Source of the DNA: Claveliimonas stercoravium | GTDB taxonomy: Bacteria; Bacillota; Clostridia; Lachnospirales; Lachnospiraceae | Reading direction: 5' to 3' | NCBI GenBank assembly: GCA_019117345.1 | Contig: DWZW01000167.1 | Location: 1-10,312, forward strand | DNA: 10,312 bases | Shown: piece after piece, positions 1-6,264 of the stretch | Layout: every line of letters begins with the position of its first letter | Numbering within the stretch: position 1 is the first letter of the stretch | The notes under the pieces: model-generated | Database searches by the model: none | What the model was told of the DNA's origin: nothing | The model's input: only the letters and a program-made list of their open reading frames with translations | Position numbers and translations under genes: made by a program

Positions 1-119
1 ATGAGATATCCCTACGTAAAGTAGTAAGACCCCTTGAAGACGACGAGGTAGATAGGGCAGAGGTGGAAGTGTGGTAACACATGGAGCTGACTGTTACTAA
101 TCGGTCGAGGGCATAACCA
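1..119 (+). rRNA. 23S ribosomal RNA, 3' end (partial)
   Basis: This is the last part of domain VI of 23S rRNA. The stretches GAAGACGACGAGGT and TTACTAATCGGTCGAGG correspond to the conserved bacterial 23S terminus, and the molecule should end near the ATAACC at 113-118; the exact 3' end cannot be fixed by eye. The gene begins before the window. Only 78 bases separate it from the next tRNA, too few for a 5S gene. That gap holds only a small 6-bp hairpin (171-176 with 182-187), so tRNA-Asn is probably cleaved from the same precursor. Confidence 0.95.
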
Positions 120-197
120 TAAAGGTTCGGGAAGAGATGGAAGATAGAGAATTTCTTGTATGTGGTTTTGAAGGTACATGATACCTTAATTCAATAT

Positions 198-270
198 TCC
201 TCCTTAGCTCAGTCGGTAGAGCACTCGGCTGTTAACCGAGTTGTCGTTGGTTCGAGTCCAACAGGGGGAG
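198..270 (+). tRNA. tRNA-Asn (GTT)
   Basis: A complete 73-nt cloverleaf. The acceptor stem pairs 198-204 with 263-269, the GTT anticodon is at 231-233 in loop CTGTTAA, and the T loop is TTCGAGT at 251-257. The discriminator base is G270, usual for Asn. No CCA is encoded, so the tail must be added by the CCA-adding enzyme. It lies directly behind 23S rRNA and has no promoter of its own. Confidence 0.97.
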
Positions 271-279
271 CTTGAAAAG

Positions 280-310
280 CCCGCAGATTTTAAATCTGCG
301 GGTTTTACTT
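280..310 (+). terminator. Intrinsic terminator of the rRNA/tRNA-Asn operon
   Basis: A perfect 9-bp GC-topped stem (280-288 with 294-302) with a short loop is followed by TTTTACTT. The stem can be extended outwards by pairing AAAAG at 275-279 with TTTT. It starts ten bases after tRNA-Asn and ends the ribosomal operon before the convergent glycerate kinase gene. Confidence 0.88.
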
Positions 311-343
311 GTCCGAAAATATTATGCAGTGATTGCAGAGAGG

Positions 344-381
344 ACCAGGTCCTCCGGCTTACAAAAGCCGGAAGACCTGGT
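344..381 (-). terminator. Strong hairpin over the glycerate kinase stop codon
   Basis: A long stem (344-360 with 365-381) has 16 pairs, one C-A mismatch and a four-base loop. It includes the TAA stop codon of the glycerate kinase gene. There is no U tract on the minus-strand exit side, so it does not look like a classical intrinsic terminator. It may pause polymerase, protect the mRNA 3' end from exonuclease, or form part of a two-way barrier with the terminator at 280-310. Confidence 0.5.
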
Positions 382-1486
382 TCATTGTCTGTCTGATATT
401 TTCTTTTGCGTTCTCTGATCTCATGGCCTCCTCCAGGGTGGTGACTCCCCGGACTACAGGGAAGAAGGCGTCGATGCCGGCATCGTTGCAGGCGGTGGCC
501 TCTCTTGTGACGCTGCCCGCAATGGCGATGACCTTTGCGCCGTGCCTGTGGGCCAGCTTTGCCACGCCCACAGGGGCTTTTCCCATAGCTGTCTGGTGGT
601 CCAGACGGCCCTCGCCGGTGATGACTATGTCCGCATCCTTCAGCTCGTCCTCCAGTCCCACAGCGTCCAGGATCAGGTCAATGCCCGGGGAGAGCTCTGC
701 TCCCAGGAAGGAGAGGAAGGCAAAGCCGAGTCCGCCTGCAGCCCCTGCGCCCGGGTACTCTGCGTAGTCACAGCCAAGGTCCCGGGAGACCGCCTCTGCA
801 TAGTGGGCCATGCCCTGGTCCAGTGACTCCTTCATCTCCCCGGTGACGCCCTTCTGGGGGCCGTAGATATAGGTAGCGCCGTTCTCGCCGCAGAGAGGGT
901 TGTTCACATCACAGGCGATCCGGAAGTGACATTCCTTCAGGAGAGGATTCTGGCCCTCTGTTTTGACAGAAGTCACTTTTGCCAGGGCCTGTCCGCCCTC
1001 ACCGGGGTCATTGCCGTCTGCGTCTGCAAAGGAGAAGCCAAGGGCCTTGAGCATGCCGATGCCTCCGTCGTTGGTGGCGCTGCCTCCGATGCCGATGATG
1101 AAATTCCGGCAGCCCTTCTTGGCTGCATGCAGTATCATCTCTCCCACACCGTAGGTGGAAGCGCGCAGAGGGTCTTTCTCAGCATCGGTTACCAGGGTGA
1201 TGCCGGCTGCGGCTGCCATCTCGATGATGGCGGTCTGGCTGTCAGGCAGATAGCCGTAGTAGCAGTCTACAGGCCTGCCCAGTGGGCCGGTGGCGGTCAT
1301 CTCCACCTTTTCTCCGTTCATCCCCTCGATGAGTGCGTCTGTAGTTCCTTCGCCCCCGTCTGCCAGAGGCTTTACGACGATCTGTGCGTCCGGCTTCGCC
1401 AGGAGTATGCCTTCTCTGGCCGCGTTTCCGGCTTCCATGGAAGAGAGGCTTCCCTTGAATGAGTCTATTGCAGCAACAACTTTCAT
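359..1486 (-). CDS. garK: Glycerate 2-kinase (GarK/GlxK family)
   Basis: This 375-residue protein belongs to the type I glycerate kinase family, which transfers phosphate from ATP to D-glycerate; GarK-type enzymes give 2-phosphoglycerate, which enters lower glycolysis. The family hallmarks are clear: the N-terminal MKVVAAIDSFKGSLSS; KPLADGGEGTTDAL at residues 39-52; IGGSATNDGGIGMLKALG near 133-150; CDVNNPLCGENGA near 192-204; YPGAGAAGGLGFAF near 244-257; and ITGEGRLDHQTAMGKAP near 289-304. Length matches the family (E. coli GarK is about 380 residues). The ATG is set by AGGAGG at about 1494-1500, seven bases upstream. The gene lies 95 bases behind cdaR on the same strand, and CdaR is the known activator of glycerate/glucarate genes in E. 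coli. Whether the product is 2- or 3-phosphoglycerate cannot be read from the sequence. Confidence 0.95.
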   Translation of the reverse strand: MKVVAAIDSFKGSLSSMEAGNAAREGILLAKPDAQIVVKPLADGGEGTTDALIEGMNGEKVEMTATGPLGRPVDCYYGYLPDSQTAIIEMAAAAGITLVTDAEKDPLRASTYGVGEMILHAAKKGCRNFIIGIGGSATNDGGIGMLKALGFSFADADGNDPGEGGQALAKVTSVKTEGQNPLLKECHFRIACDVNNPLCGENGATYIYGPQKGVTGEMKESLDQGMAHYAEAVSRDLGCDYAEYPGAGAAGGLGFAFLSFLGAELSPGIDLILDAVGLEDELKDADIVITGEGRLDHQTAMGKAPVGVAKLAHRHGAKVIAIAGSVTREATACNDAGIDAFFPVVRGVTTLEEAMRSENAKENIRQTMNQVFRLL

Positions 1487-1579
1487 TAGAACTTCCTCCT
1501 CAAATTAATTTGTTACTCTTAGTTTATCATCTTTCCTTTGTTATAGAAATGGAATTTATGACAATAATATGATGAAATA

Positions 1580-1593
1580 TGTTATGTATAACA
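1580..1593. promoter_or_regulatory. Palindrome between cdaR and garK, possible CdaR operator
   Basis: TGTTATGTATAACA is an inverted repeat with 6-bp arms around a two-base centre. It overlaps the cdaR stop codon (1582-1584) and lies about 95 bases upstream of the garK start. A position upstream of a separate garK promoter would suit an activator site. No clear consensus promoter is visible in 1501-1580, as is common for activator-dependent promoters. Binding by CdaR is an inference. Confidence 0.35.
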
Positions 1594-2673
1594 ATGCCTG
1601 ACCTTTAAAGACAGGTAGAGGACTGCAGCGTCCCGAAAACTGCGGGGATTGAGACCGCAAAGCCGGTGGATGCGGTTCAGCCTGTACTGTACTGTATTTT
1701 TGTGGAGGAAGAGGGCCTGGCAGGTAGCAGCAAGGGATTGGTCCTTCTCAAAATAGGTTTCCAGAAGCCGCAGGTCCTCATCAGAGAGAGGGGACAGGAC
1801 TTTTTCCAGGAAGAGCTTCTGGTTTTCCCGGCTGATGCCGGACAGCAGGACCTCCAGCGTCAGGTCGTCAAAGAGGGAAAATATTTTCTCTTTTCCGAGC
1901 GCTTCCAGCGCGATGCGGGCTGTGGAAAGGGAGCGGGGCAGGTCCTCGAGGGGGACGGAGGAGCCGGCTCCCGCCAGCAGGGCGAAGGGATGGGCAGCGT
2001 GAAACTGATCCAGCTTTTCACGGAACAGCTCCAGGTCCCTGTCATTGATGAGGGCACGGAAGGAGGAGGGGTACTGATAACTGTAGAGACAGCCAGGCAG
2101 CTCGTCCAGCAGCCGGGAGGCATCGCTTTCCAGGCCGGAGAGGCTCTCTTTTTCCGGGTACCGGAGCTTGAGCAGCAGCATCCGCTTGGGGGAGGAGGGA
2201 TCTATATGGAACTGCTTCAGCTCCTCGAAAAGCTCAGGAAGGCTGTCAGAAGCTATCTGCCGGTCCTCCTCCAGAAGAAGGTCCAGGAGATAGTTTTTCT
2301 TTTCGGCAAGAGAGCGGGCTCTGGCGCCGATCTCCTGCTCCCGGAGGATGAGGAGGGTGATCCGCTCCGCCAGGTGGGCGAAGGCGCGGACCTTCTCAGG
2401 CTCTCCGCTGATGCCGATGACCGCTGCCAGAACGCCGCTGCGAAAGACCGGGATGTTCACTCCCTTCTTGGTGCCGGGGAGGAGGCCATCCTGGTCCACC
2501 TCCAGAGTCTCGCCCCGGGCGATGACCTGCCGTCCGCCCTCGTGGACAGTGCCGATCCGCGCCGGGTCTGTGCTGGCGATGACAAGCCCCCTGTCATTGA
2601 TAAAATTGATATCGTAGCCGCAGACCTCCTTGACGGTGTCCGCGATCTGCTGTGCGGTCTTCCTGTGTATCAT
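1582..2673 (-). CDS. cdaR: CdaR-type sugar diacid / glycerate-responsive transcription activator
   Basis: This 363-residue regulator has a sugar-diacid recognition domain at residues about 3-135. It includes the typical AQQIADTVKEVCGYDINFI, DRGLVIASTDPARIGTVHEG and GVNIPVFRSGVLAAVIGISG stretches. The C-terminal PucR/CdaR helix-turn-helix lies at about 300-360 (CQALFLHKNTVQYRLNRIHR, then CGLNPRSFRDAAVLYLSL). The middle section (about 150-290) resembles the GGDEF-like linker of this family. E. coli CdaR activates garK and related operons when glucarate, galactarate or glycerate is present, and the garK gene directly downstream fits that role. The start is set by AGGAGT at 2681-2686 with seven bases of spacing. 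The gene has its own strong promoter at 2765-2793. No dehydratase, aldolase or permease gene is nearby, so the native inducer may simply be glycerate. Confidence 0.92.
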   Translation of the reverse strand: MIHRKTAQQIADTVKEVCGYDINFINDRGLVIASTDPARIGTVHEGGRQVIARGETLEVDQDGLLPGTKKGVNIPVFRSGVLAAVIGISGEPEKVRAFAHLAERITLLILREQEIGARARSLAEKKNYLLDLLLEEDRQIASDSLPELFEELKQFHIDPSSPKRMLLLKLRYPEKESLSGLESDASRLLDELPGCLYSYQYPSSFRALINDRDLELFREKLDQFHAAHPFALLAGAGSSVPLEDLPRSLSTARIALEALGKEKIFSLFDDLTLEVLLSGISRENQKLFLEKVLSPLSDEDLRLLETYFEKDQSLAATCQALFLHKNTVQYRLNRIHRLCGLNPRSFRDAAVLYLSLKVRHCYT

Positions 2674-2764
2674 GTCGTGTACTCCTTTTTACCCCTGTCT
2701 ATACTTCATTTGGCGTTGAAATACGAGGGAGAAATCCTCTGCCTGGGATTTTTGATCTAAATTA

Positions 2765-2793
2765 GTTATAACCATATCTGCGGGGAATGTCAA
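2765..2793 (-). promoter_or_regulatory. Sigma-A promoter of cdaR
   Basis: On the minus strand TTGACA (2793-2788) is followed by exactly 17 bases and TATAAC (2770-2765). Transcription should start near 2758, giving a leader of about 85 bases. The -10 box is part of GTTATAAC, a short palindrome resembling the arms of the 1580-1593 palindrome, so feedback by CdaR is possible but unproven. Confidence 0.8.
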
Positions 2794-2860
2794 CGCAGGA
2801 AGACGGAAAAAGCAGTGCGGGACGTTCAGGAAAATCCTTCAAAGAAAATGAAAAAAAATC

Positions 2861-2889
2861 TTGCAAATAGAGAGAGGGTATGATATCAT
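2861..2889 (+). promoter_or_regulatory. Sigma-A promoter of the tRNA operon
   Basis: TTGCAA (2861-2866), a 17-base spacer and TATCAT (2884-2889) lie about 55 bases before the first tRNA. An A-rich stretch just upstream (2846-2858) could act as an UP element, as in many stable-RNA promoters. The promoter diverges from that of cdaR. Confidence 0.75.
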
Positions 2890-2943
2890 ATAAAACGGTC
2901 ACTTGATGAGTTGGTTTGTGTGTTTTTGAAGGTGACTTCCTAT

Positions 2944-3015
2944 GGCTCCGTGGTCAAGAGGTTAAGACATCGCCCTTTCACGGCGGTAACACGGGTTCGA
3001 TTCCCGTCGGAGTCA
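2944..3015 (+). tRNA. tRNA-Glu (TTC)
   Basis: A complete 72-nt cloverleaf. The acceptor stem pairs 2944-2950 with 3008-3014 (one G-T pair), anticodon TTC is at 2977-2979, and discriminator A is at 3015. No CCA is encoded. It is the first gene of a six-tRNA operon. Confidence 0.97.
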
Positions 3016-3078
3016 CTTGTGCCGACTACTGAGGTTGCATTATATGCTCACTAAGGGCGTCGGCATGCATCGCACGTG

Positions 3079-3110
3079 AGTGCCTAAAAAACAGGCATTA
3101 AGTGTTCATA
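3079..3110 (+). repeat. Inter-tRNA hairpin element, copy 1
   Basis: Seven bases AGTGCCT (3079-3085), a seven-base loop and AGGCATT (3093-3099) form a stem with one G-T pair, followed by an 11-base tail. The same architecture recurs at 3299-3330. An outer 7-bp stem (3020-3026 with 3059-3065) lies just upstream in the same spacer. These are probably processing or spacer structures of the precursor RNA. Confidence 0.55.
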
Positions 3111-3114
3111 GTGC

Positions 3115-3187
3115 GCCGATGTGGCTCAATTGGCAGAGCAGCTGATTTGTAATCAGCAGGTTATCGGTTCGAGTCCGATCATCGGCT
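3115..3187 (+). tRNA. tRNA-Thr (TGT)
   Basis: A complete 73-nt cloverleaf. The acceptor stem pairs 3115-3121 with 3180-3186, anticodon TGT is at 3148-3150, and the discriminator is T3187. No CCA is encoded. The following 26-base spacer carries a small hairpin (3190-3194 with 3201-3205). Confidence 0.97.
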
Positions 3188-3213
3188 TTAGTCCTTAATG
3201 GGACTGCTATTTT

Positions 3214-3287
3214 GGACCTTTAGCTCAGTTGGTTAGAGCAACCGGCTCATAACCGGTCGGTCCTGGGTTCGAGTCCCCGAAGGTCCA
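3214..3287 (+). tRNA. tRNA-Met (CAT), elongator type
   Basis: A 74-nt cloverleaf. The acceptor stem pairs 3214-3220 with 3280-3286, anticodon CAT is at 3248-3250, and discriminator A is at 3287. The fully paired 5' acceptor end and the absence of three G-C pairs at the anticodon stem base argue against the initiator. A CAT anticodon could also belong to tRNA-Ile2 after lysidine modification by TilS, and the body resembles GGACCUU-type tRNAs given either label, so identity is uncertain. The T stem has a T-C mismatch (3264 opposite 3278). Confidence 0.9.
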
Positions 3288-3298
3288 TCGAGTACAGA

Positions 3299-3330
3299 AG
3301 TGCCTGAGATAAAGGCACTGCGTGCTCACA
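3299..3330 (+). repeat. Inter-tRNA hairpin element, copy 2
   Basis: AGTGCCT (3299-3305), a seven-base loop and AGGCACT (3313-3319) form a perfect 7-bp stem, followed by a tail that matches copy 1 (3079-3110) at 7 of 11 positions. The loop sequences differ while the stem is kept, which points to a selected structure. Confidence 0.55.
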
Positions 3331-3349
3331 ATATATTACAATAGCATTT

Positions 3350-3423
3350 GGCCCAGTGGCTCAGTTGGTTAGAGCGCCGCCCTGTCACGGCGGAGGTCGA
3401 GAGTTCGAGTCTCTTCTGGGTCG
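3350..3423 (+). tRNA. tRNA-Asp (GTC)
   Basis: A complete 74-nt cloverleaf. The acceptor stem pairs 3350-3356 with 3416-3422, anticodon GTC is at 3384-3386, and discriminator G at 3423 is usual for Asp. No CCA is encoded. The 102-base spacer after it contains a T7 run at 3444-3450 without a convincing stem in front, and a small hairpin (3454-3459 with 3471-3476). Confidence 0.97.
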
Positions 3424-3525
3424 TTAGCTTAGGCACTTGCCGGGTTTTTTTCGAGGCTGGTGTTAAGCTGCAGCCTGCTGGCTTGCGGGATTTTTCGCAG
3501 TCTTAGCAGAGAGGTTGTTTCATTT

Positions 3526-3598
3526 GGGGTCTTAGCTCAGCTGGGAGAGCATCTGCCTTACAAGCAGAGGGTCATAGGTTCGAGTCCTATAGGCCCCA
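3526..3598 (+). tRNA. tRNA-Val (TAC)
   Basis: A complete 73-nt cloverleaf. The acceptor stem pairs 3526-3532 with 3591-3597, anticodon TAC is at 3559-3561, and discriminator A is at 3598. No CCA is encoded. Confidence 0.97.
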
Positions 3599-3626
3599 TT
3601 CATCTCATGAATTCCATATGAGATAT

Positions 3627-3712
3627 GCCGCAGTGGCGGAACTGGCAGACGCACAGGACTTAAAATCCTGCGGGACTAACCTCCCGTACCGGTTCGATTC
3701 CGGTCTGCGGCA
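3627..3712 (+). tRNA. tRNA-Leu (TAA)
   Basis: A class II tRNA of 86 nt with a long variable arm. The acceptor stem pairs 3627-3633 with 3705-3711, anticodon TAA is at 3661-3663 in loop CTTAAAA, and discriminator A is at 3712. No CCA is encoded. It is the last gene of the tRNA operon. Confidence 0.97.
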
Positions 3713-3730
3713 TTAGTTAAAAATGAGAGG

Positions 3731-3758
3731 AACGCTGATTTTGCAGCGTTTCTTTTTT
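3731..3758 (+). terminator. Intrinsic terminator of the tRNA operon
   Basis: AACGCTG (3731-3737) pairs with CAGCGTT (3744-3750) around a six-base loop, followed by TCTTTTTT. On the minus strand the same stem is followed after a few bases by ATTTTT, so it may also stop transcripts arriving from the membrane-protein genes. Confidence 0.9.
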
Positions 3759-4058
3759 ATTGTATATTCTGAAAATAAGGATCATACTGTAGGTAAGAAG
3801 AGAATGATAGATATCTGATTGTGAATAATAAAGGGGATTGGAGGAGTGGCAATGGATAATGTATCTGGTTGTAATGTGGGCGGCAGCCTGTTTTGTGAGT
3901 CCAGAGGTCAAGCATGATCTTGCGGAGCGTGTTATCGTTCATTACAATCTCATTTACAAACGGGATGTCAGTCGTCTGTCTCGATTCTTCCGTTTTAGGT
4001 TCCTCCGTCGCGATAAATTTTTTTTATGTATGAGCAGAAATTTTATGGCCGGATTCAT
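3757..4058 (-). pseudogene. Small reading frame with possible frameshift behind the membrane protein gene
   Basis: This roughly 300-base stretch has no clear gene. An ATG at 4058 overlaps the stop codon of the upstream membrane-protein gene as ATGA, the usual sign of translational coupling, and gives a 34-residue basic peptide (MNPAIKFLLIHKKNLSRR...) ending at 3954. At a run of eight A residues (minus strand) a one-base shift would instead enter a frame that is open to 3757. That frame reads EEPKTEESRQTTDIPFVNEI and then NDNTLRKIMLDLWTHKTG, would give about 100 residues, and stops right at the terminator. I recognise no family, and the last third looks like translated non-coding DNA. On the plus strand GGAGGAG (3840-3846) precedes an ATG at 3852 with only 21 codons. 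Either strand could be non-coding. Confidence 0.22.
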
Positions 4059-5572
4059 AAAGGGTCGTGAACGCTGATAAAACGTATGCCAAACAGGCCT
4101 GTCTGGTCACATACAGTCTTGTCCTCTCCGGCCAGAAGATCTTCGTAGACGGAGTGGAACAGGCGGACTTCTGTTTTTGTTCCGTCCGGCAGAAGGAGTT
4201 CACTGTAGTACCTGTCTACATATTTGGAGTCCTCATCTTCCCGCAGTCTTACTACTTCGGCGGGATAGTGGTTTATCTTGGAAGAATGGGCAGTAGCCAG
4301 TGTAAGGGCGGGCATGACTCCGATACTGTATATGAGAAAAAGAAAGGCCGCTGTGACTGGTGTGAGGATCCGATGAGGCATGCCCCTTGTCCGGCGGATA
4401 GTGATGATGAGAAATACGACAGTAAGGAGCAGGGCGCCTGTGTACACGATCCATCCGCCTGCCAGATAGTTGAGGAGGGGAGACAGGGTCATTTCGGTGA
4501 CAAGGAACAGGAGGATGCCGAGATGGATAAAGACAAACCCCATGCCTGCGTGCTTTTCCTTCCATTCAGCGGATGCATTCATGTCTGAAAGAGGCATCCA
4601 GGTCATGACATGGTTAAAGATCCAGCCGTATATAAAGTATGTGACAGGCAGGAGCTGGATCAGAAGGAACTGGTATTTCCCTTTGATAAGAGAAACAGGG
4701 CAGAAGAAGAAAAGGAAGATAAAAAGTGCAAGGTTTATAAAGACGAGGATGCGGTATCCGCGCCGGATCTTTCCTGCCTGCTGGTTCTGCTCTGTCTTCT
4801 GGGATGGATCCCACTGCTCTTCACGGGCCTTTTTCCAGTCTTCCAGATCCTGCTCATCCCAGTCCTTTGTAAGAGCTTCGGGGAGAGTCCCCTCGAGAGC
4901 GTGGAACAGTTCTTTTGCATGGATCATATTGTTTTCAAAACGGAACAAGGTTCTGCCGGAGGCGTCTTTTGCGATGAAGCCACCGGCGCTTATCTGGAGG
5001 CCTGTTTCATAGATTTCACTTTTTGAGAAAGTCCAGTTTCTTCCAAAGGCGGTAGCGCCCCACACACGGCTTTCGTTCATGAGAATTCGTCTGTTGCGGT
5101 AATCGCAGACGCAGGCGGCCCATCCCAGAAAGAGAAGGACCGAGATCACGGAAACAATGATGCTGCTTCCTTCTCTGCAGGCGGCCATATTGGCTGTGAC
5201 AAACGTAAGGACAAGGCCGGCAGCGTAGAGAAGTCCTCCCAGGATCAGCCCCAGCCGGGATTCGTATACAATGATCCTGGCGCCGGAGAAGTCTGTCTCA
5301 TGCCGCCCAGAGACCAGCAGAGCCCAGATTCCGGCAACGCCCGTACCAGCTGCGGATATGGCGCAGGCAAGACAACACAGGAAAGGCGTCCCGGCGGCGG
5401 TGAAAAGAAAAACTGCAATAAGAGAAATGACAGCCAGGAGCAGAAGCAGGACACTTGCAATAGTCAGGCTCCTGTGGCGGTTCTGAAACTGATGCGAGAG
5501 TCTCGTGCGCTCGGCATTGTCCAGATGGCAGTCTGAAAACAGATTTTGAAGAGTATCGGCTGAGTGATCCAT
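4055..5572 (-). CDS. Polytopic membrane protein with a central soluble domain, function unknown
   Basis: I do not recognise this 505-residue protein. Hydrophobic stretches suggest nine helices: residues about 37-58, 62-87, 107-128, 136-157, then 274-296, 300-324, 343-360, 373-392 and 401-425. Between helices four and five lies a soluble stretch (about 160-270) that starts with RNRRILMNESRVWG and includes SGRTLFRFENNMIHAKELF. It alternates short strands and ends in a helix, rather like bacterial PH-like domains, and is followed by a charged linker. The positive-inside rule puts this domain in the cytoplasm and the last 75 residues outside. The start at 5572 is preferred over an ATG six bases earlier because AGAGG (5584-5580) is seven bases from it and only one base from the other. 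It has its own extended -10 promoter, downstream of a lipoprotein gene on the same strand. Confidence 0.85.
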   Translation of the reverse strand: MDHSADTLQNLFSDCHLDNAERTRLSHQFQNRHRSLTIASVLLLLLAVISLIAVFLFTAAGTPFLCCLACAISAAGTGVAGIWALLVSGRHETDFSGARIIVYESRLGLILGGLLYAAGLVLTFVTANMAACREGSSIIVSVISVLLFLGWAACVCDYRNRRILMNESRVWGATAFGRNWTFSKSEIYETGLQISAGGFIAKDASGRTLFRFENNMIHAKELFHALEGTLPEALTKDWDEQDLEDWKKAREEQWDPSQKTEQNQQAGKIRRGYRILVFINLALFIFLFFFCPVSLIKGKYQFLLIQLLPVTYFIYGWIFNHVMTWMPLSDMNASAEWKEKHAGMGFVFIHLGILLFLVTEMTLSPLLNYLAGGWIVYTGALLLTVVFLIITIRRTRGMPHRILTPVTAAFLFLIYSIGVMPALTLATAHSSKINHYPAEVVRLREDEDSKYVDRYYSELLLPDGTKTEVRLFHSVYEDLLAGEDKTVCDQTGLFGIRFISVHDPL

Positions 5573-5594
5573 ATACATACCTCTATATAAGACA

Positions 5595-5603
5595 ATTATA
5601 TCA
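5595..5603 (-). promoter_or_regulatory. Extended -10 promoter of the membrane protein gene
   Basis: On the minus strand TGATATAAT (5603-5595) combines a TG extension with a perfect TATAAT box. No good -35 box is found 17 bases upstream, as expected for extended -10 promoters. Transcription would start near 5588, leaving a leader of about 16 bases with the AGAGG site. The same TGTGATATAAT string occurs at 6275-6265. Confidence 0.6.
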
Positions 5604-5640
5604 CAAGGGCAGAAGGATTTTTGCTTTCTACGGGACTTTT

Positions 5641-6219
5641 TTACGTCCGGCAGTCCCCGATGTCATAGAGGATAAAAATCCCATCCTCCGGGGGCCACTG
5701 GGTGTACTGCGCCTCATCAGCCAGGTCGCCGGTCAGGATGAGGATGGAGTTGAGGCCGATACGGCTCTCGTCAAGACCCTTTTCCTCGTCTTCCAGCTGG
5801 GTGAAGCAGAGACTGACAGAATAGCTCCCTTCATCCGTATATACGTTATAATTCTTTTCCATATATTCCGAGAGCATGCCACTTTCGAATGCTGCTGTGC
5901 ACTGCACGCTTGTGGATGTGCCCTGATAGAAAGAAAAGAACTCGTCTGTCTTTTCGTCGAAATCAGGCAGTGCGGCCGTGTCATCGCAGAACATGGATTT
6001 AAATGCTTCTTTGTCGCCTGCGTCCAGAGCCGGCAGCACCTGGTCTTCAAAGACTGTCCCGGTCATGTGGGCGCGGGGGTTGGCGCCGGTGGCAATCTCC
6101 ACAACAGAGCGGACTATGTCCACCGCTGTGCCGGCTGCCTGACAGCCGCTCAGGCAGAGGGAGGCAGACAGGAGTATGCAGGACAGGATATATTTTCGGA
6201 TGTATTTTCTCTTTTCCAT
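5641..6219 (-). CDS. Secreted lipoprotein, small NTF2-like/DUF5104-type candidate
   Basis: A 192-residue exported lipoprotein. The N-terminus is basic (MEKRKYIRKY), followed by a hydrophobic core and the lipobox LSGC at residues 23-26, so Cys26 should be lipidated and the protein held on the outer face of the membrane. The mature part has a helical segment (FEDQVLPALDAGDKEAFKSM, about 57-76) followed by alternating acidic and beta-rich stretches, a layout seen in NTF2-like lipoproteins such as DUF5104. This assignment is from general resemblance only. The ATG is preceded by AAAGGAA about nine bases upstream and by an extended -10 promoter. It is followed on the same strand by the membrane-protein gene after about 70 bases, and the two may act together at the cell surface. 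Confidence 0.85.
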   Translation of the reverse strand: MEKRKYIRKYILSCILLSASLCLSGCQAAGTAVDIVRSVVEIATGANPRAHMTGTVFEDQVLPALDAGDKEAFKSMFCDDTAALPDFDEKTDEFFSFYQGTSTSVQCTAAFESGMLSEYMEKNYNVYTDEGSYSVSLCFTQLEDEEKGLDESRIGLNSILILTGDLADEAQYTQWPPEDGIFILYDIGDCRT

Positions 6220-6264
6220 AAGAACAGTTCCTTTCAGTCTTGCCTTCTGTTTATATATGGGCTC

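Noticed and set aside
926..1462. Plus-strand open frame opposite glycerate kinase
   Set aside because: Antisense shadow of a confident gene, with no ribosome binding site and no recognisable motifs.
1666..2760. Long plus-strand open frame (364 codons) opposite cdaR
   Set aside because: It lies fully antisense to a well-recognised regulator, has no family resemblance and has low-complexity E/G/Q-rich composition, as expected of the mirror of a GC-biased gene.
3016..3330. Spacer repeats in the tRNA cluster as a CRISPR array
   Set aside because: Only two similar hairpin units at irregular spacing, separated by tRNA genes; no regular repeat-spacer pattern and no cas genes.
3444..3450. T7 run in the Asp-Val tRNA spacer as a terminator
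   Set aside because: No stable GC-rich stem directly precedes it, and two further tRNAs follow before a proper terminator.
3838..4077. Plus-strand frame of 79 codons from a TTG start
   Set aside because: There is no ribosome binding site for the TTG, the composition is odd, and it overlaps the end of a convincing minus-strand gene.
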